Below, in pieces: positions 16,885 to 25,386 of a stretch of DNA of 64,000 nucleotides. The stretch is from NCBI GenBank assembly GCA_025153445.1, contig JANZNS010000001.1, positions 186,001-250,000 on the forward strand. Reading direction: 5' to 3'. Origin of the DNA: Marinobacter sp. BGYM27. Lineage in GTDB: Bacteria > Pseudomonadota > Gammaproteobacteria > Pseudomonadales > Oleiphilaceae. The translations under genes and the position numbers were made by a program. A model generated the notes under the pieces. The model made no database searches. It had not been told where the DNA came from and worked only from the letters and a program-made list of their open reading frames with translations. Within the stretch, counting starts at the first letter, position 1; each line of letters begins with the position of its first letter.

Positions 16885-18273
16885 ATGTTTGAGAATCTGA
16901 CCGACCGACTCTCCGGCAGCCTTCGCAAAATTTCGGGCCAGGCCAAGCTGACGGATGACAATATTAAAGACACTTTGCGCGAAGTGCGTAAGGCGCTACT
17001 TGAAGCGGATGTTGCGCTCCCGGTAGTGAAAGGGTTTATCGAGAGCGTTCGCGTTCGTGCCGTAGGGCAGGAAGTGAAGCGCAGCCTGACACCGGGTCAG
17101 GTGTTTGTGAAGGTCGTCCAGGACGAGTTGGTCCGGGTGATGGGCTCGGCAAATGAAGAGCTCAACCTGGCCGTGCAGCCACCCGCCGTTGTGATGATGG
17201 CAGGTCTGCAGGGTGCGGGTAAGACGACAACCGTAGCCAAACTGGCGCGCCATCTGAAAGAGCGTCGCAAAAAATCGGTGATGGTGGTCAGTGCTGATAT
17301 TTATCGGCCGGCTGCGATACGGCAGCTTGAGACTCTGGCTGAAGATGTCGGTGTTCTGTTTCATCCCAGCTCGACAGATCAGGACCCGGTTGCCATCGCT
17401 GAAGGTGCGATCGATGCGGCCCGCAAGAAGCATATTGATGTCGTGATCCTCGATACCGCCGGTCGTTTGCATGTTGACGAGCAGATGATGGGCGAAATCG
17501 GCCGTTTGCAGGCGGCAGTCAAGCCAGTCGAGACCCTGTTTGTTGTGGATGCCATGACGGGTCAGGATGCGGCGAATACCGCCAAGGCATTTAATGATGC
17601 GCTGACGTTGACCGGTGTCGTACTCACCAAGACTGACGGTGATGCCCGTGGCGGTGCGGCGCTTTCTGTGCGCCACATCACCGGGAAGCCGATCAAGTTC
17701 ATGGGGGTGGGCGAGAAGACCGATGCGTTGGAGTCGTTCCATCCTGATCGACTGGCATCGCGGATCCTTGGTATGGGCGACGTGCTTTCTCTTATAGAGG
17801 AAGCTGAGCGTAATATCGATAAAAAGAAGGCAGACAAACTCACCCAGAAGATCAAGAAAGGCAAAAGCTTTGATCTCGAGGACTTCCGCGACCAGCTTCA
17901 GCAGATGAAGAATATGGGCGGTATTGGTGGGTTGATGGACAAGCTGCCCGGCATGGGGCAAATGGCACAGGCCGCCCAGCAGCAGGTCAACGACAAAAGC
18001 ATGGGGCAGCTTGAGGCCATTATTTGTTCGATGACTCCGAAGGAGCGTCGCTACCCTGATGTTATCAATAATGCCCGGAAGCGCCGGATAGCAGGCGGTT
18101 CAGGTACCCAGATCCAGGATGTGAATCGTCTGTTGAAGCAGCACAAGCAAATGCAGAAGATGATGAAGAAGCTGGGTAAAAAAGGTGGAATGGCCGGCAT
18201 GATGAGAGGCATGCAGGGTATGATGCCTCCCGGCGGGGGTGGCGGCGGTATGCCACCATTTGGCCGTATGTAA
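16885..18273 (+). CDS. ffh: Signal recognition particle protein Ffh (SRP54)
   Basis: A 462-residue GTPase that binds signal sequences of nascent membrane proteins and 4.5S RNA and docks with FtsY. It has the N domain (about 1-90) and the G domain with P-loop GLQGAGKTTTVAKL (around residue 107), then DTAGRLH and TKTDGD. The C-terminal M domain is rich in methionine and ends in a Gly/Met/Pro tail. The M-domain segment SMTPKERRYPDVINNARKRRIAGGSG binds the RNA. All GTPase motifs are intact. It opens the conserved ffh-rpsP-rimM-trmD-rplS block. The 4.5S RNA gene is not in the window. Confidence 0.97.
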   Translation: MFENLTDRLSGSLRKISGQAKLTDDNIKDTLREVRKALLEADVALPVVKGFIESVRVRAVGQEVKRSLTPGQVFVKVVQDELVRVMGSANEELNLAVQPPAVVMMAGLQGAGKTTTVAKLARHLKERRKKSVMVVSADIYRPAAIRQLETLAEDVGVLFHPSSTDQDPVAIAEGAIDAARKKHIDVVILDTAGRLHVDEQMMGEIGRLQAAVKPVETLFVVDAMTGQDAANTAKAFNDALTLTGVVLTKTDGDARGGAALSVRHITGKPIKFMGVGEKTDALESFHPDRLASRILGMGDVLSLIEEAERNIDKKKADKLTQKIKKGKSFDLEDFRDQLQQMKNMGGIGGLMDKLPGMGQMAQAAQQQVNDKSMGQLEAIICSMTPKERRYPDVINNARKRRIAGGSGTQIQDVNRLLKQHKQMQKMMKKLGKKGGMAGMMRGMQGMMPPGGGGGGMPPFGRM

Positions 18274-18314
18274 AAGTCGCAATCGCTATTGGTGATAATT
18301 AGCTGTCACTGCTG

Positions 18315-18343
18315 TTTTCATTGGCGGGGAATTAGACTAGAAT
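18315..18343 (+). promoter_or_regulatory. rpsP operon promoter
   Basis: TTTTCA (18315-18320) and TAGAAT (18338-18343) are spaced by 17 bases, a good sigma-70 arrangement. They lie 95 bases upstream of rpsP in the gap after ffh. Confidence 0.5.
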
Positions 18344-18437
18344 AGCGCCCCTTTCGAGTATGGGTCTTCACGCAAGCCGCAGATGTGGTTAGCGTGGGTC
18401 GCACAAAGTTCGTACAACAGACAGGATATTAGTCGAA

Positions 18438-18680
18438 ATGGTAACAATCCGTTTGGCTCGTGGTGGCTCCAAGAAGCGCCCGTTCTACCATATGACAGTC
18501 ACCGACAGCCGCAAGGCTCGTAACGGTCGTTTTATTGAGCGTGTAGGTTTTTTCAACCCGGTTGCCCGTGGTCAGGAAGAGCGTCTGCGCGTTGATCAAG
18601 AACGCGTGCAGCACTGGGTAAACCAGGGCGCACAAACAAGTGATCGTGTTGCTAAGCTGCTGCAAGAAGCGGCTAAGTAA
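18438..18680 (+). CDS. rpsP: 30S ribosomal protein S16
   Basis: An 80-residue basic protein of the small ribosomal subunit, needed for assembly of the 16S rRNA 5' and central domains. The signature [19 protein letters not shown] and the [16 protein letters not shown] segment are characteristic, and the length is usual. It is the first gene of the rpsP-rimM-trmD-rplS operon, with its own sigma-70-like promoter, and is followed by rimM after 39 bases. Confidence 0.98.
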   Translation: MVTIRLARGGSKKRPFYHMTVTDSRKARNGRFIERVGFFNPVARGQEERLRVDQERVQHWVNQGAQTSDRVAKLLQEAAK

Positions 18681-18719
18681 ACACAGCGTTAGCTGTATTG
18701 CACTGACCGGGGCGATCGT

Positions 18720-19247
18720 ATGGCAGATAGTTCGCAGGAAACTGTGATTGGCCGCATCACCTCGGTTTTTGGGGTTAAGGGATGGCTCAAGGTCTACTCT
18801 TTTACTGACCCCATTGAAGGTATTATGAATTATCCGCATTGGCGGATAAATCAGAATGGTAAGCAGGTCAGCGTCGAAGTAGAGGAAAGTCGTCGTCATG
18901 GTCCGGGGATTGTGGTTCGCCTGAAAGGGGTGAATGATCGCGATCTGGCCCGAACGTTTTGTGGCTTCGATATTCTGGTTTCGCGGGACAGCTTTCCTGA
19001 ATTACCTGAAGGTGAGTATTACTGGCATCAGCTGGAAGGCCTGAGGGTGGAAACACCGGACGGACAGCTTCTGGGTGTTGTCAAGCAGCTGCTTGAAACC
19101 GGCTCCAATGACGTGCTCGTTGTAAAACCGGTTGCTGGATCGCTGGACGATCGTGAGCGTCTGTTGCCGTATCGCCCTGATGAAGTTATCACTAAGGTCG
19201 ATGTGGATGCTGGTTTGATCGTGGCAGATTGGGATCTGGAGTTCTGA
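18720..19247 (+). CDS. rimM: Ribosome maturation factor RimM
   Basis: A 175-residue assembly factor for the head of the 30S subunit, acting on S19 and 16S rRNA. The N-terminal RimM beta-barrel opens with VIGRITSVFGVKGWLKVYSFTDP. The C-terminal PRC-barrel contains YYWHQLEGLRVETPDGQLLGVV and ends near LPYRPDEVITKVDVDAGLIVADWD. It sits between rpsP and trmD, three bases from trmD, so translation is probably coupled. Confidence 0.96.
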   Translation: MADSSQETVIGRITSVFGVKGWLKVYSFTDPIEGIMNYPHWRINQNGKQVSVEVEESRRHGPGIVVRLKGVNDRDLARTFCGFDILVSRDSFPELPEGEYYWHQLEGLRVETPDGQLLGVVKQLLETGSNDVLVVKPVAGSLDDRERLLPYRPDEVITKVDVDAGLIVADWDLEF

Positions 19248-19250
19248 TTC

Positions 19251-20009
19251 GTGTGGATCGGAGCGATTTCCCTTTTTCCTGACATGTTTGATGCCGTGCT
19301 TGAGTACGGTGTTACCGGCAGAGCGGTTCGGGATGGTTTGTTGAAGGTTGAGCATTGGAATCCCCGGGATTTCACGCACGACCGCCATCGCACTGTCGAT
19401 GATCGCCCCTACGGTGGCGGCCCTGGCATGTTGATGAAAATTCAACCGTTACGCGATGCTATCCATGCAGCTAAGGCTGCTGCTGGAGGGGTCGCTACGG
19501 TGGTTTACCTGTCTCCCCAGGGAGAGCCACTCAATCAGGATCTGGTTGAAGAGCTCGCAGGGTCAGAGCGGTTGGTGCTGGTTGCCGGTCGTTATGAGGG
19601 GGTAGACGAGCGTTTGATTTCTACGGAAGTTGATCGCGAAGTGTCTCTGGGTGATTTTGTTTTATCCGGAGGCGAGCTGGCTGCAATGGCTGTGATTGAT
19701 GCGGTAACACGTTTCATTCCAGGTGCACTGGGCCACGCGCAGTCAGCGGAGCAGGACTCGTTCGCTGACGGATTACTGGACTGTCCGCATTACACCCGTC
19801 CCGAAGTTTACGAGGGGCAAACAGTACCGGACGTCCTTTTAGGTGGGCATCACGAACAGATCCGGCGTTGGCGGCTAAAACAGTCGTTGAGACGAACCTG
19901 GGAGCGGCGCCCCGACCTGCTGGATAAGCGGGATTTAACGGGCGAAGAGCGCGAGCTATTAGACCAAATTTTGAATGAACCGGGTGCCTCTGGGTCAACA
20001 GGGCATTGA
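19251..20009 (+). CDS. trmD: tRNA (guanine-37-N1)-methyltransferase
   Basis: A 252-residue SPOUT-class enzyme that methylates G37 of tRNAs with S-adenosylmethionine, which prevents +1 frameshifting. Characteristic are [24 protein letters not shown] at the start, [18 protein letters not shown], the trefoil-knot segment [34 protein letters not shown] and the C-terminal [21 protein letters not shown]. The start is a GTG at 19251, three bases after the rimM stop. It is the third gene of the operon. Confidence 0.97.
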   Translation: MWIGAISLFPDMFDAVLEYGVTGRAVRDGLLKVEHWNPRDFTHDRHRTVDDRPYGGGPGMLMKIQPLRDAIHAAKAAAGGVATVVYLSPQGEPLNQDLVEELAGSERLVLVAGRYEGVDERLISTEVDREVSLGDFVLSGGELAAMAVIDAVTRFIPGALGHAQSAEQDSFADGLLDCPHYTRPEVYEGQTVPDVLLGGHHEQIRRWRLKQSLRRTWERRPDLLDKRDLTGEERELLDQILNEPGASGSTGH

Positions 20010-20033
20010 AAGATTGGGTATCAGGAGCTAACG

Positions 20034-20390
20034 ATGAGCGGCAAGAACAACATCATCAGTCAGATTGAATCGGAACAAATGACCCGGGAAATCCCGGAGT
20101 TTGGTCCAGGTGACACCGTAGTAATTCAGGTGCGTGTAACTGAAGGCAACCGTGAGCGCCTGCAGGCGTTCGAAGGCGTTGTAATTGGTAAGCGTAACCG
20201 TGGCATGAACTCGTCTTTCACCGTACGTAAAGTATCTTACGGTGTGGGCGTTGAGCGTACATTCCAGACTCACAGCAAGCTGATCGACAGCCTGGCTGTG
20301 AAACGTCGCGGTGATGTGCGTCAGGCCAAACTGTACTACCTGCGTGACCTGTCCGGTAAGGCAGCACGTATCAAGGAAAAACTGGGCTGA
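20034..20390 (+). CDS. rplS: 50S ribosomal protein L19
   Basis: A 118-residue protein of the large subunit at the interface with the 30S subunit. [35 protein letters not shown] and [32 protein letters not shown] are diagnostic. An AGGAG ribosome site precedes the ATG. It is the last gene of the S16 operon and is followed by a hairpin terminator. Confidence 0.98.
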   Translation: MSGKNNIISQIESEQMTREIPEFGPGDTVVIQVRVTEGNRERLQAFEGVVIGKRNRGMNSSFTVRKVSYGVGVERTFQTHSKLIDSLAVKRRGDVRQAKLYYLRDLSGKAARIKEKLG

Positions 20391-20455
20391 ACAAGCCCGC
20401 AGCGTGTTGTTTGTTGCACGCAGCAGGGTCAGTCAAGTAATGAGTAGTACCTTCG

Positions 20456-20485
20456 GAAAGGCAGCCTCTTCAGGCTGCCTTTCTG
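20456..20485 (+). terminator. Terminator after rplS
   Basis: The hairpin GGCAGCC-TCTTCA-GGCTGCC is followed by TTTCT, 66 bases after the rplS stop and just before xerD. The T run is short, so termination may be partial. Confidence 0.6.
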
Positions 20486-20502
20486 CGTTGAGGCGGGCGT
20501 AA

Positions 20503-21414
20503 ATGGCGGCATTTCGGCAGCAGGATGAGATACTTGTGCGTCGTTTCAGTGACGCGTTATGGCTTGAATTTGGTTTGGGTGATCGCACTCGTTCAGCTTA
20601 TGAAAGCGATCTCAAGCATTTGTCGCTCTGGCTGGAAGCGCGCCCGAATAAGCCGCTTCTTCAGCATGCGAAGCGGGCCGATATTCTGGGCTGGATATCT
20701 CAGGGCATGGCGACCGGACTAAAAGCGTCTACGGCAGCCCGCCGGTTGTCAGGTCTGCGGCGGTTTTATCGTTACCTGATGCGTGAGGCCATAATTGCTG
20801 AAGATCCGACCTTGCGTATTGATAGCCCGAACCAGCCCCATCGCCTTCCCGACGCTTTGACCGAGTCGGATATCGACTTGTTGCTCGCAGAGCCGGATAC
20901 AGCGCTACCAATCGAGCTGCGCGATCGCGCCATGCTCGAAATTGTGTATGGTTGTGGATTGCGGGTGTCGGAATTGGTGGGGTTGACTGTAGATCAGGTT
21001 AACTTGCGGCAGGGTGTAGTACGCATTACCGGTAAGGGTGGAAAGGAGCGTCTGGTGCCGATGGGTGAGGAGGCGCTGGACTGGTTGATTGCGTACATGC
21101 AGGATGCGCGAAATGAGTTGTTGAAGAATCGGCCGTCAGATGCGCTTTTTCCGGGTAATCGCACGTTACCAATGACACGTCAGACATTCTGGTACCGGAT
21201 AAAGCTCTACGCCTCGAGGGCAGGCATTCGTAAAAAGTTGTCGCCTCATACACTGAGACATGCGTTTGCTACGCATCTGCTGAATCATGGCGCAGATTTG
21301 AGGGTCGTGCAGATGTTGCTGGGGCACTCTGACCTATCGACTACCCAGATTTATACCCATGTTGCCCGGCAGCGTCTGCAGTCATTGCACGGAGAGCACC
21401 ACCCGCGGGGATAG
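20503..21414 (+). CDS. xerD: Tyrosine recombinase XerD
   Basis: A 303-residue site-specific recombinase that resolves chromosome dimers at dif together with XerC and FtsK. The N-terminal SAM-like core-binding domain covers about residues 8-95. The catalytic domain has the Arg of YGCGLRVSELVGL, the Lys of ITGKGGKERLVP, the HTLRHAFATH box, the LGHSDLSTTQIYTH box and the tyrosine nucleophile. XerD rather than XerC is chosen from its place next to dsbC, as in E. coli and Pseudomonas. This is the housekeeping enzyme; there is no sign of a mobile element around it. Confidence 0.93.
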   Translation: MAAFRQQDEILVRRFSDALWLEFGLGDRTRSAYESDLKHLSLWLEARPNKPLLQHAKRADILGWISQGMATGLKASTAARRLSGLRRFYRYLMREAIIAEDPTLRIDSPNQPHRLPDALTESDIDLLLAEPDTALPIELRDRAMLEIVYGCGLRVSELVGLTVDQVNLRQGVVRITGKGGKERLVPMGEEALDWLIAYMQDARNELLKNRPSDALFPGNRTLPMTRQTFWYRIKLYASRAGIRKKLSPHTLRHAFATHLLNHGADLRVVQMLLGHSDLSTTQIYTHVARQRLQSLHGEHHPRG

Positions 21415-21545
21415 GTGTTTGCTGCGGCGATTAGCGGCTTGTCGAAAGTGACTGGCTCGCTGAACTTTGAGTCGGTATGGTTGTCAATCATATCTGTTGT
21501 CCATCGGGTTCTTAATGAGCCACCGTTTCCAGGGATCTAGTCAAT

Positions 21546-22310
21546 ATGTTCAGTAAGTTCAATCAGTCTTTTGGGGTCAGGGGCGTTCTGGCCTGTCTGC
21601 TAATGAGTATGGCTGCGGCTGGAGCCTCTGCTGCGGAGCCTGACAAGGCGGATCCGGTCTCGGCCATCAAGTCGCGTCTGACAAGCTCTGTCCCCGGATT
21701 GGAAATCTTGGATGTCAGCCCTGCGGGTACCTCGGGGCTCTACAAGGTAACGACGAACAACAAAGACATGATCTATACCACGCAGAGTGGCGAGTTTTTC
21801 CTGGTGGGCGATCTCTATCAGATTTCGGATAAGGGTATTGCCAATGTCACCGAATCTGATCGCGCCGCTCAGCGCGTCAAGGCGCTCGCTGATGTAGATC
21901 GCAAAGATATGATCAGCTATGTACCTGAGGGCGATGTAAAGGCACAGATCTATGTATTTACTGACATCGACTGCCCTTACTGCCGCAAGCTTCACGAAGA
22001 TGTACCGCGTCTGAACGAGTTGGGTGTCCAGGTGAATTACCTTGGTTATCCGCGCTCCGGGCCGGGAACTCCCTCGTTCAAGAAGTATATTGCGGTTTGG
22101 TGCTCCGATGATCGCCAGGGTGCAATGGACAACGCCAAGCAGGGGGTTCAGGTGCCTGCGAAGAGTTGTGAAAACCCGATTGCTGACCAGTTTGCGCTGG
22201 GCGGTCGTTTGGGTGTGACGGGTACGCCAGCCATTATTCTGGATGATGGCCACATGGTCAGAGGGTATGTCCCGGCGGATGATCTGGCTAAAGGCATGGG
22301 TATATTGTAA
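21546..22310 (+). CDS. dsbC: Periplasmic disulfide isomerase DsbC
   Basis: A 254-residue secreted thiol:disulfide isomerase that corrects wrong disulfides in periplasmic proteins and is kept reduced by DsbD. A signal peptide is visible (hydrophobic stretch at about 10-25, cleavage likely after ASA near residue 29). A DsbC N-terminal dimerisation domain follows (about 35-105), then a thioredoxin-like domain with the redox site CPYC at residues 143-146 and the cis-proline segment GVTGTPAIIL. The gene lies between xerD and hom and ends with a strong terminator. Confidence 0.95.
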   Translation: MFSKFNQSFGVRGVLACLLMSMAAAGASAAEPDKADPVSAIKSRLTSSVPGLEILDVSPAGTSGLYKVTTNNKDMIYTTQSGEFFLVGDLYQISDKGIANVTESDRAAQRVKALADVDRKDMISYVPEGDVKAQIYVFTDIDCPYCRKLHEDVPRLNELGVQVNYLGYPRSGPGTPSFKKYIAVWCSDDRQGAMDNAKQGVQVPAKSCENPIADQFALGGRLGVTGTPAIILDDGHMVRGYVPADDLAKGMGIL

Positions 22311-22373
22311 AGCCAAAAGAACAGTCTTTTATTTCAGCAAGTTGCCGCCCGGAATAAGCGGGTGGCTTCCATA

Positions 22374-22428
22374 AAAACGGCTCGCGGACTATCCGAACTT
22401 CACAGGATAGGCCCCGAGCCGTTTTTTT
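22374..22428 (+). terminator. Rho-independent terminator after dsbC
   Basis: An outer stem AACGGCTCG/CGAGCCGTT and an inner stem CTATCC/GGATAG form a long hairpin followed by seven T residues, 64 bases after the dsbC stop. It insulates hom from dsbC. Confidence 0.8.
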
Positions 22429-22442
22429 CGGGGGCTAATCGT

Positions 22443-22448
22443 TATAAT
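22443..22448 (+). promoter_or_regulatory. hom promoter -10 element
   Basis: A perfect TATAAT lies directly after the dsbC terminator and 74 bases before the favoured hom start. No good -35 is visible because the terminator T run occupies that position. Confidence 0.45.
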
Positions 22449-22516
22449 ATGCCGCGCTGGCGCCCGTTTTCTTCGTGGCGGCGCGCATGGAATTCATCAG
22501 GATCAGGGGTGGTAGC

Positions 22517-23818
22517 TTGAAAGAGGTCAAAGTCGGAATCTGCGGATTGGGAACAGTGGGTGGTGGCACCTATAACGTACTGATGCGCAATGGTGAAATG
22601 ATTGCCGGTCGCGCTGGTTGCCGGATTCAGATTGCCCGCATTGCCTCACGGCGCCAGCGTGATGACATCGATCTGGGTGATATTCCGTTCTCACTTGATG
22701 TTTTCGATGTCGTCAATGATCCCGAAGTTGATATCGTTATTGAATTGATCGGTGGCTACGACGTAGCACGTGAGCTGGTTCTGACTGCGATCAACAACGG
22801 CAAACATGTCGTGACCGCCAACAAGGCGCTGATTGCCGTCCACGGGAACGAGATCTTTGAGGCGGCGGCAGAAAAGGGCGTTATCGTCGCATTTGAGGCA
22901 GGTGTTGCCGGCGGTATTCCCGTCATCAAAGCGATTCGTGAAGGCATGTCTGCTAACCGTATCGACTGTGTTGCCGGCATCATCAACGGTACCGGCAACT
23001 ATATATTGACTGAGATGCGTGCCGGTCGGGAATTCGCCGAGGTGCTCAAAGAAGCTCAGGAACTGGGTTACGCGGAAGCGGACCCTACATTTGATGTGGA
23101 AGGTATCGATGCGGCGCACAAGCTGACGATTCTCGCGTCTACAAGCTTTGGTGTACCGCTACAGTTTGAACGTGCTTACACTGAAGGTATTTCCGAGATT
23201 ACGCCTTACGATATCGCGCACGCCGAGCTTCTGGGTTACCGCATCAAGCATCTGGGTATCGCCCGTCGCCGTGAGAGTGGCATTGAGCTTCGGGTCCATC
23301 CCACGCTGGTTCCCAGAAGCCACTTGATCGCGCAGGTCGATGGCGTGTTGAATGCGGTGCTTGTGGACGGGGATGCAGTGGGTCAGACCATGTATTACGG
23401 CCCTGGCGCAGGTGATGAAGCGACGGCATCTGCGGTGATTGCGGATATTGTTGACGTAGCCCGCAGTGTGGCCCATCAAAGCCTGCAGCGCGTGCCCTAT
23501 CTGGGTTTTGAGCCGGCATCTCTGGAAGACCTCAGCGTATTGCCGATGGATGATATCCAGTCTGCCTATTACCTGCGCATTCAGGCGCTGGATCGCCCGG
23601 GTGTTCTGGCCAAGGTTGCATCGATCATGAGCGAGCATGGCATTAACATCGAATCCATAATGCAGAAAGAATCCGAGCTTGAAGGCGGCACTATTCCCGT
23701 CATTATCCTGACTCATACGGTTCAGGAGCGGCAAATCAACCGTGCAATTGCAGACCTTGAAGCATTGTCTGATATCCAGAATAAAGTTGTGCGGATTCGG
23801 GCGGAAAACTTTAATTGA
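22517..23818 (+). CDS. hom: Homoserine dehydrogenase
   Basis: A 433-residue NAD(P)-dependent enzyme that reduces aspartate semialdehyde to homoserine in threonine and methionine synthesis. The Rossmann motif GICGLGTVGGG is at the N-terminus, IELIGGYDVARELV and VTANKALIA follow, and the catalytic region contains GIINGTGNYILTEM and DPTFDVEGIDAAHKL. A C-terminal ACT domain (about 350-425; YYLRIQALDRPGVLAKVASIM) mediates threonine feedback. I favour the TTG at 22517 because AGGGGTGG lies just upstream and the Rossmann fold begins at once; an in-frame ATG at 22487 and GTG at 22475 would add unsupported residues. thrC follows. Confidence 0.93.
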   Translation: MKEVKVGICGLGTVGGGTYNVLMRNGEMIAGRAGCRIQIARIASRRQRDDIDLGDIPFSLDVFDVVNDPEVDIVIELIGGYDVARELVLTAINNGKHVVTANKALIAVHGNEIFEAAAEKGVIVAFEAGVAGGIPVIKAIREGMSANRIDCVAGIINGTGNYILTEMRAGREFAEVLKEAQELGYAEADPTFDVEGIDAAHKLTILASTSFGVPLQFERAYTEGISEITPYDIAHAELLGYRIKHLGIARRRESGIELRVHPTLVPRSHLIAQVDGVLNAVLVDGDAVGQTMYYGPGAGDEATASAVIADIVDVARSVAHQSLQRVPYLGFEPASLEDLSVLPMDDIQSAYYLRIQALDRPGVLAKVASIMSEHGINIESIMQKESELEGGTIPVIILTHTVQERQINRAIADLEALSDIQNKVVRIRAENFN

Positions 23819-23895
23819 TACAGCATTCTTTGCTGTAGGTTGAACGAAACAGGGTTTGACCGGTTCTGCCGGTAAACCCCAGACAGGACATCATT

Positions 23896-25296
23896 GTGAG
23901 ATATATCAGCACCCGGGGTGACGCACCTTCATTGGGATTTGAGGATGTACTGCTGACCGGCCTGGCGCCTGACGGCGGCCTTTATGTGCCCGAGTCACTT
24001 CCCAAATTCAGTCTCGAAGAAATTCGTAGCTGGCGCGGCCTTTCCTATAGCGAACTCGCGTTTAACGTCATGTACCCGTTTGTGGATGATGCGATCCCCG
24101 CTGATGACTTCCGCGCGATGCTTGAAGATACCTACAGCGAGTTTGCTCATCAGTCAGTAGCGCCGCTGGTGCAGTTGGACAGCAACGAATGGGTGATGGA
24201 GTTGTTTCGGGGCCCGACGCTGGCGTTCAAGGACTTTGCGCTGCAACTGCTGGGACGTCTGCTCGACTATGTGCTTGAGAAGCGCAAGCAGCATGTTGTC
24301 ATCATGGGAGCCACTTCAGGTGATACCGGGTCGGCAGCGATCGAAGGCTGCCGTCGGTGCGAGCACGTTGACATCTTTATACTGCACCCTCATGAACGTG
24401 TGTCTGAGGTGCAGCGTCGCCAGATGACGACTGTGCAGGGCGATAATATTCACAACCTCGCCATCAAGGGTAACTTTGATGATTGTCAGCGGATGGTCAA
24501 AGCCAGCTTTGGCAATCAGTCCTTCCTTGACGGCAAGACGCAGCTGGTCGCAGTCAATTCTATAAACTGGGCCCGGATCATGGCCCAGATCGTTTATTAT
24601 TTTCACGCATCACTGGCGTTGGGTGGACCGGATCGGAGCATGGCGTTCTCGGTACCGACCGGCAACTTCGGCGATATTTTTGCAGGTTACCTTGCCCGCG
24701 GTATGGGGCTGCCGATCAGTCAGCTGGTCATTGCGACCAATCGCAACGATATCCTGCACCGCTTTATGAGCGGCAATCGCTACGAGCAGCACAAGCTGGA
24801 GCACACCTTGTCTCCGAGTATGGACATCATGGTCTCCAGTAACTTCGAGCGTCTGTTGTTCGATCTCCATGGTCGAGACGGTGCGGCGGTACGTGATCTG
24901 CTGGAGCGCTCACAAAACGAGCCGGTGAGTATTGAAGACTATCGCTGGAAGGCGGCGCGCAAGCTGTTCGATAGTGCGGCGGTAGATGACGACGCTACCT
25001 GTCAGACGATCAGCGACGTGTTCGAGAAAAACGAATACCTGTTGGATCCGCACACCGCGATTGGGGTGAACGCTGCCCGCAGTAGCCGTCGCGACAAAAC
25101 AGTACCGATGATTACGCTGGGCACGGCTCATCCTGCAAAGTTCCCTGATGCTGTAAAAAAATCCGGGGTCAGCGTAGAGCCTGAGCTGCCGCTTCATCTG
25201 GCGGATCTGTTCGACCGTGAAGAGCGCTACACAGTGCTTGATGATGACCTTGCGACTGTCCAGAACTTTATTCTCTCGCACTGGAAAAACAGCTGA
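23896..25296 (+). CDS. thrC: Threonine synthase
   Basis: A 466-residue PLP enzyme that converts O-phosphohomoserine to threonine. MRYISTRGDAPSLGFEDVLLTGLAPDGGLYVPE is the typical opening. The PLP-binding lysine lies in GPTLAFKDFALQLLGR (about residue 112). GATSGDTGSAAIEG and VPTGNFGDIFAGYLARGMGLP are the phosphate and cofactor-binding segments. The start is a GTG at 23896. It follows hom by 77 bases with no terminator between, so homoserine is made and used by one transcription unit; homoserine kinase is encoded elsewhere. Confidence 0.96.
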   Translation: MRYISTRGDAPSLGFEDVLLTGLAPDGGLYVPESLPKFSLEEIRSWRGLSYSELAFNVMYPFVDDAIPADDFRAMLEDTYSEFAHQSVAPLVQLDSNEWVMELFRGPTLAFKDFALQLLGRLLDYVLEKRKQHVVIMGATSGDTGSAAIEGCRRCEHVDIFILHPHERVSEVQRRQMTTVQGDNIHNLAIKGNFDDCQRMVKASFGNQSFLDGKTQLVAVNSINWARIMAQIVYYFHASLALGGPDRSMAFSVPTGNFGDIFAGYLARGMGLPISQLVIATNRNDILHRFMSGNRYEQHKLEHTLSPSMDIMVSSNFERLLFDLHGRDGAAVRDLLERSQNEPVSIEDYRWKAARKLFDSAAVDDDATCQTISDVFEKNEYLLDPHTAIGVNAARSSRRDKTVPMITLGTAHPAKFPDAVKKSGVSVEPELPLHLADLFDREERYTVLDDDLATVQNFILSHWKNS

Positions 25297-25386
25297 CGTT
25301 GAATAGAGTATGAAACACCAGGTCCGCACCGGAATTGGATGGTGCGGGCCGCATTGATTCACCACCTGCCTGACTGCTGATAGCTT

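Noticed and set aside
16996-17961. 321-codon open frame on the minus strand opposite ffh
   Set aside because: It is a shadow of ffh codon structure; the plus-strand protein has every SRP54 motif and the antisense product shows none.
20503-21414. Tyrosine recombinase as an integrase of a mobile element
   Set aside because: Sequence and position next to dsbC mark it as XerD; no attachment repeats or phage genes are nearby.
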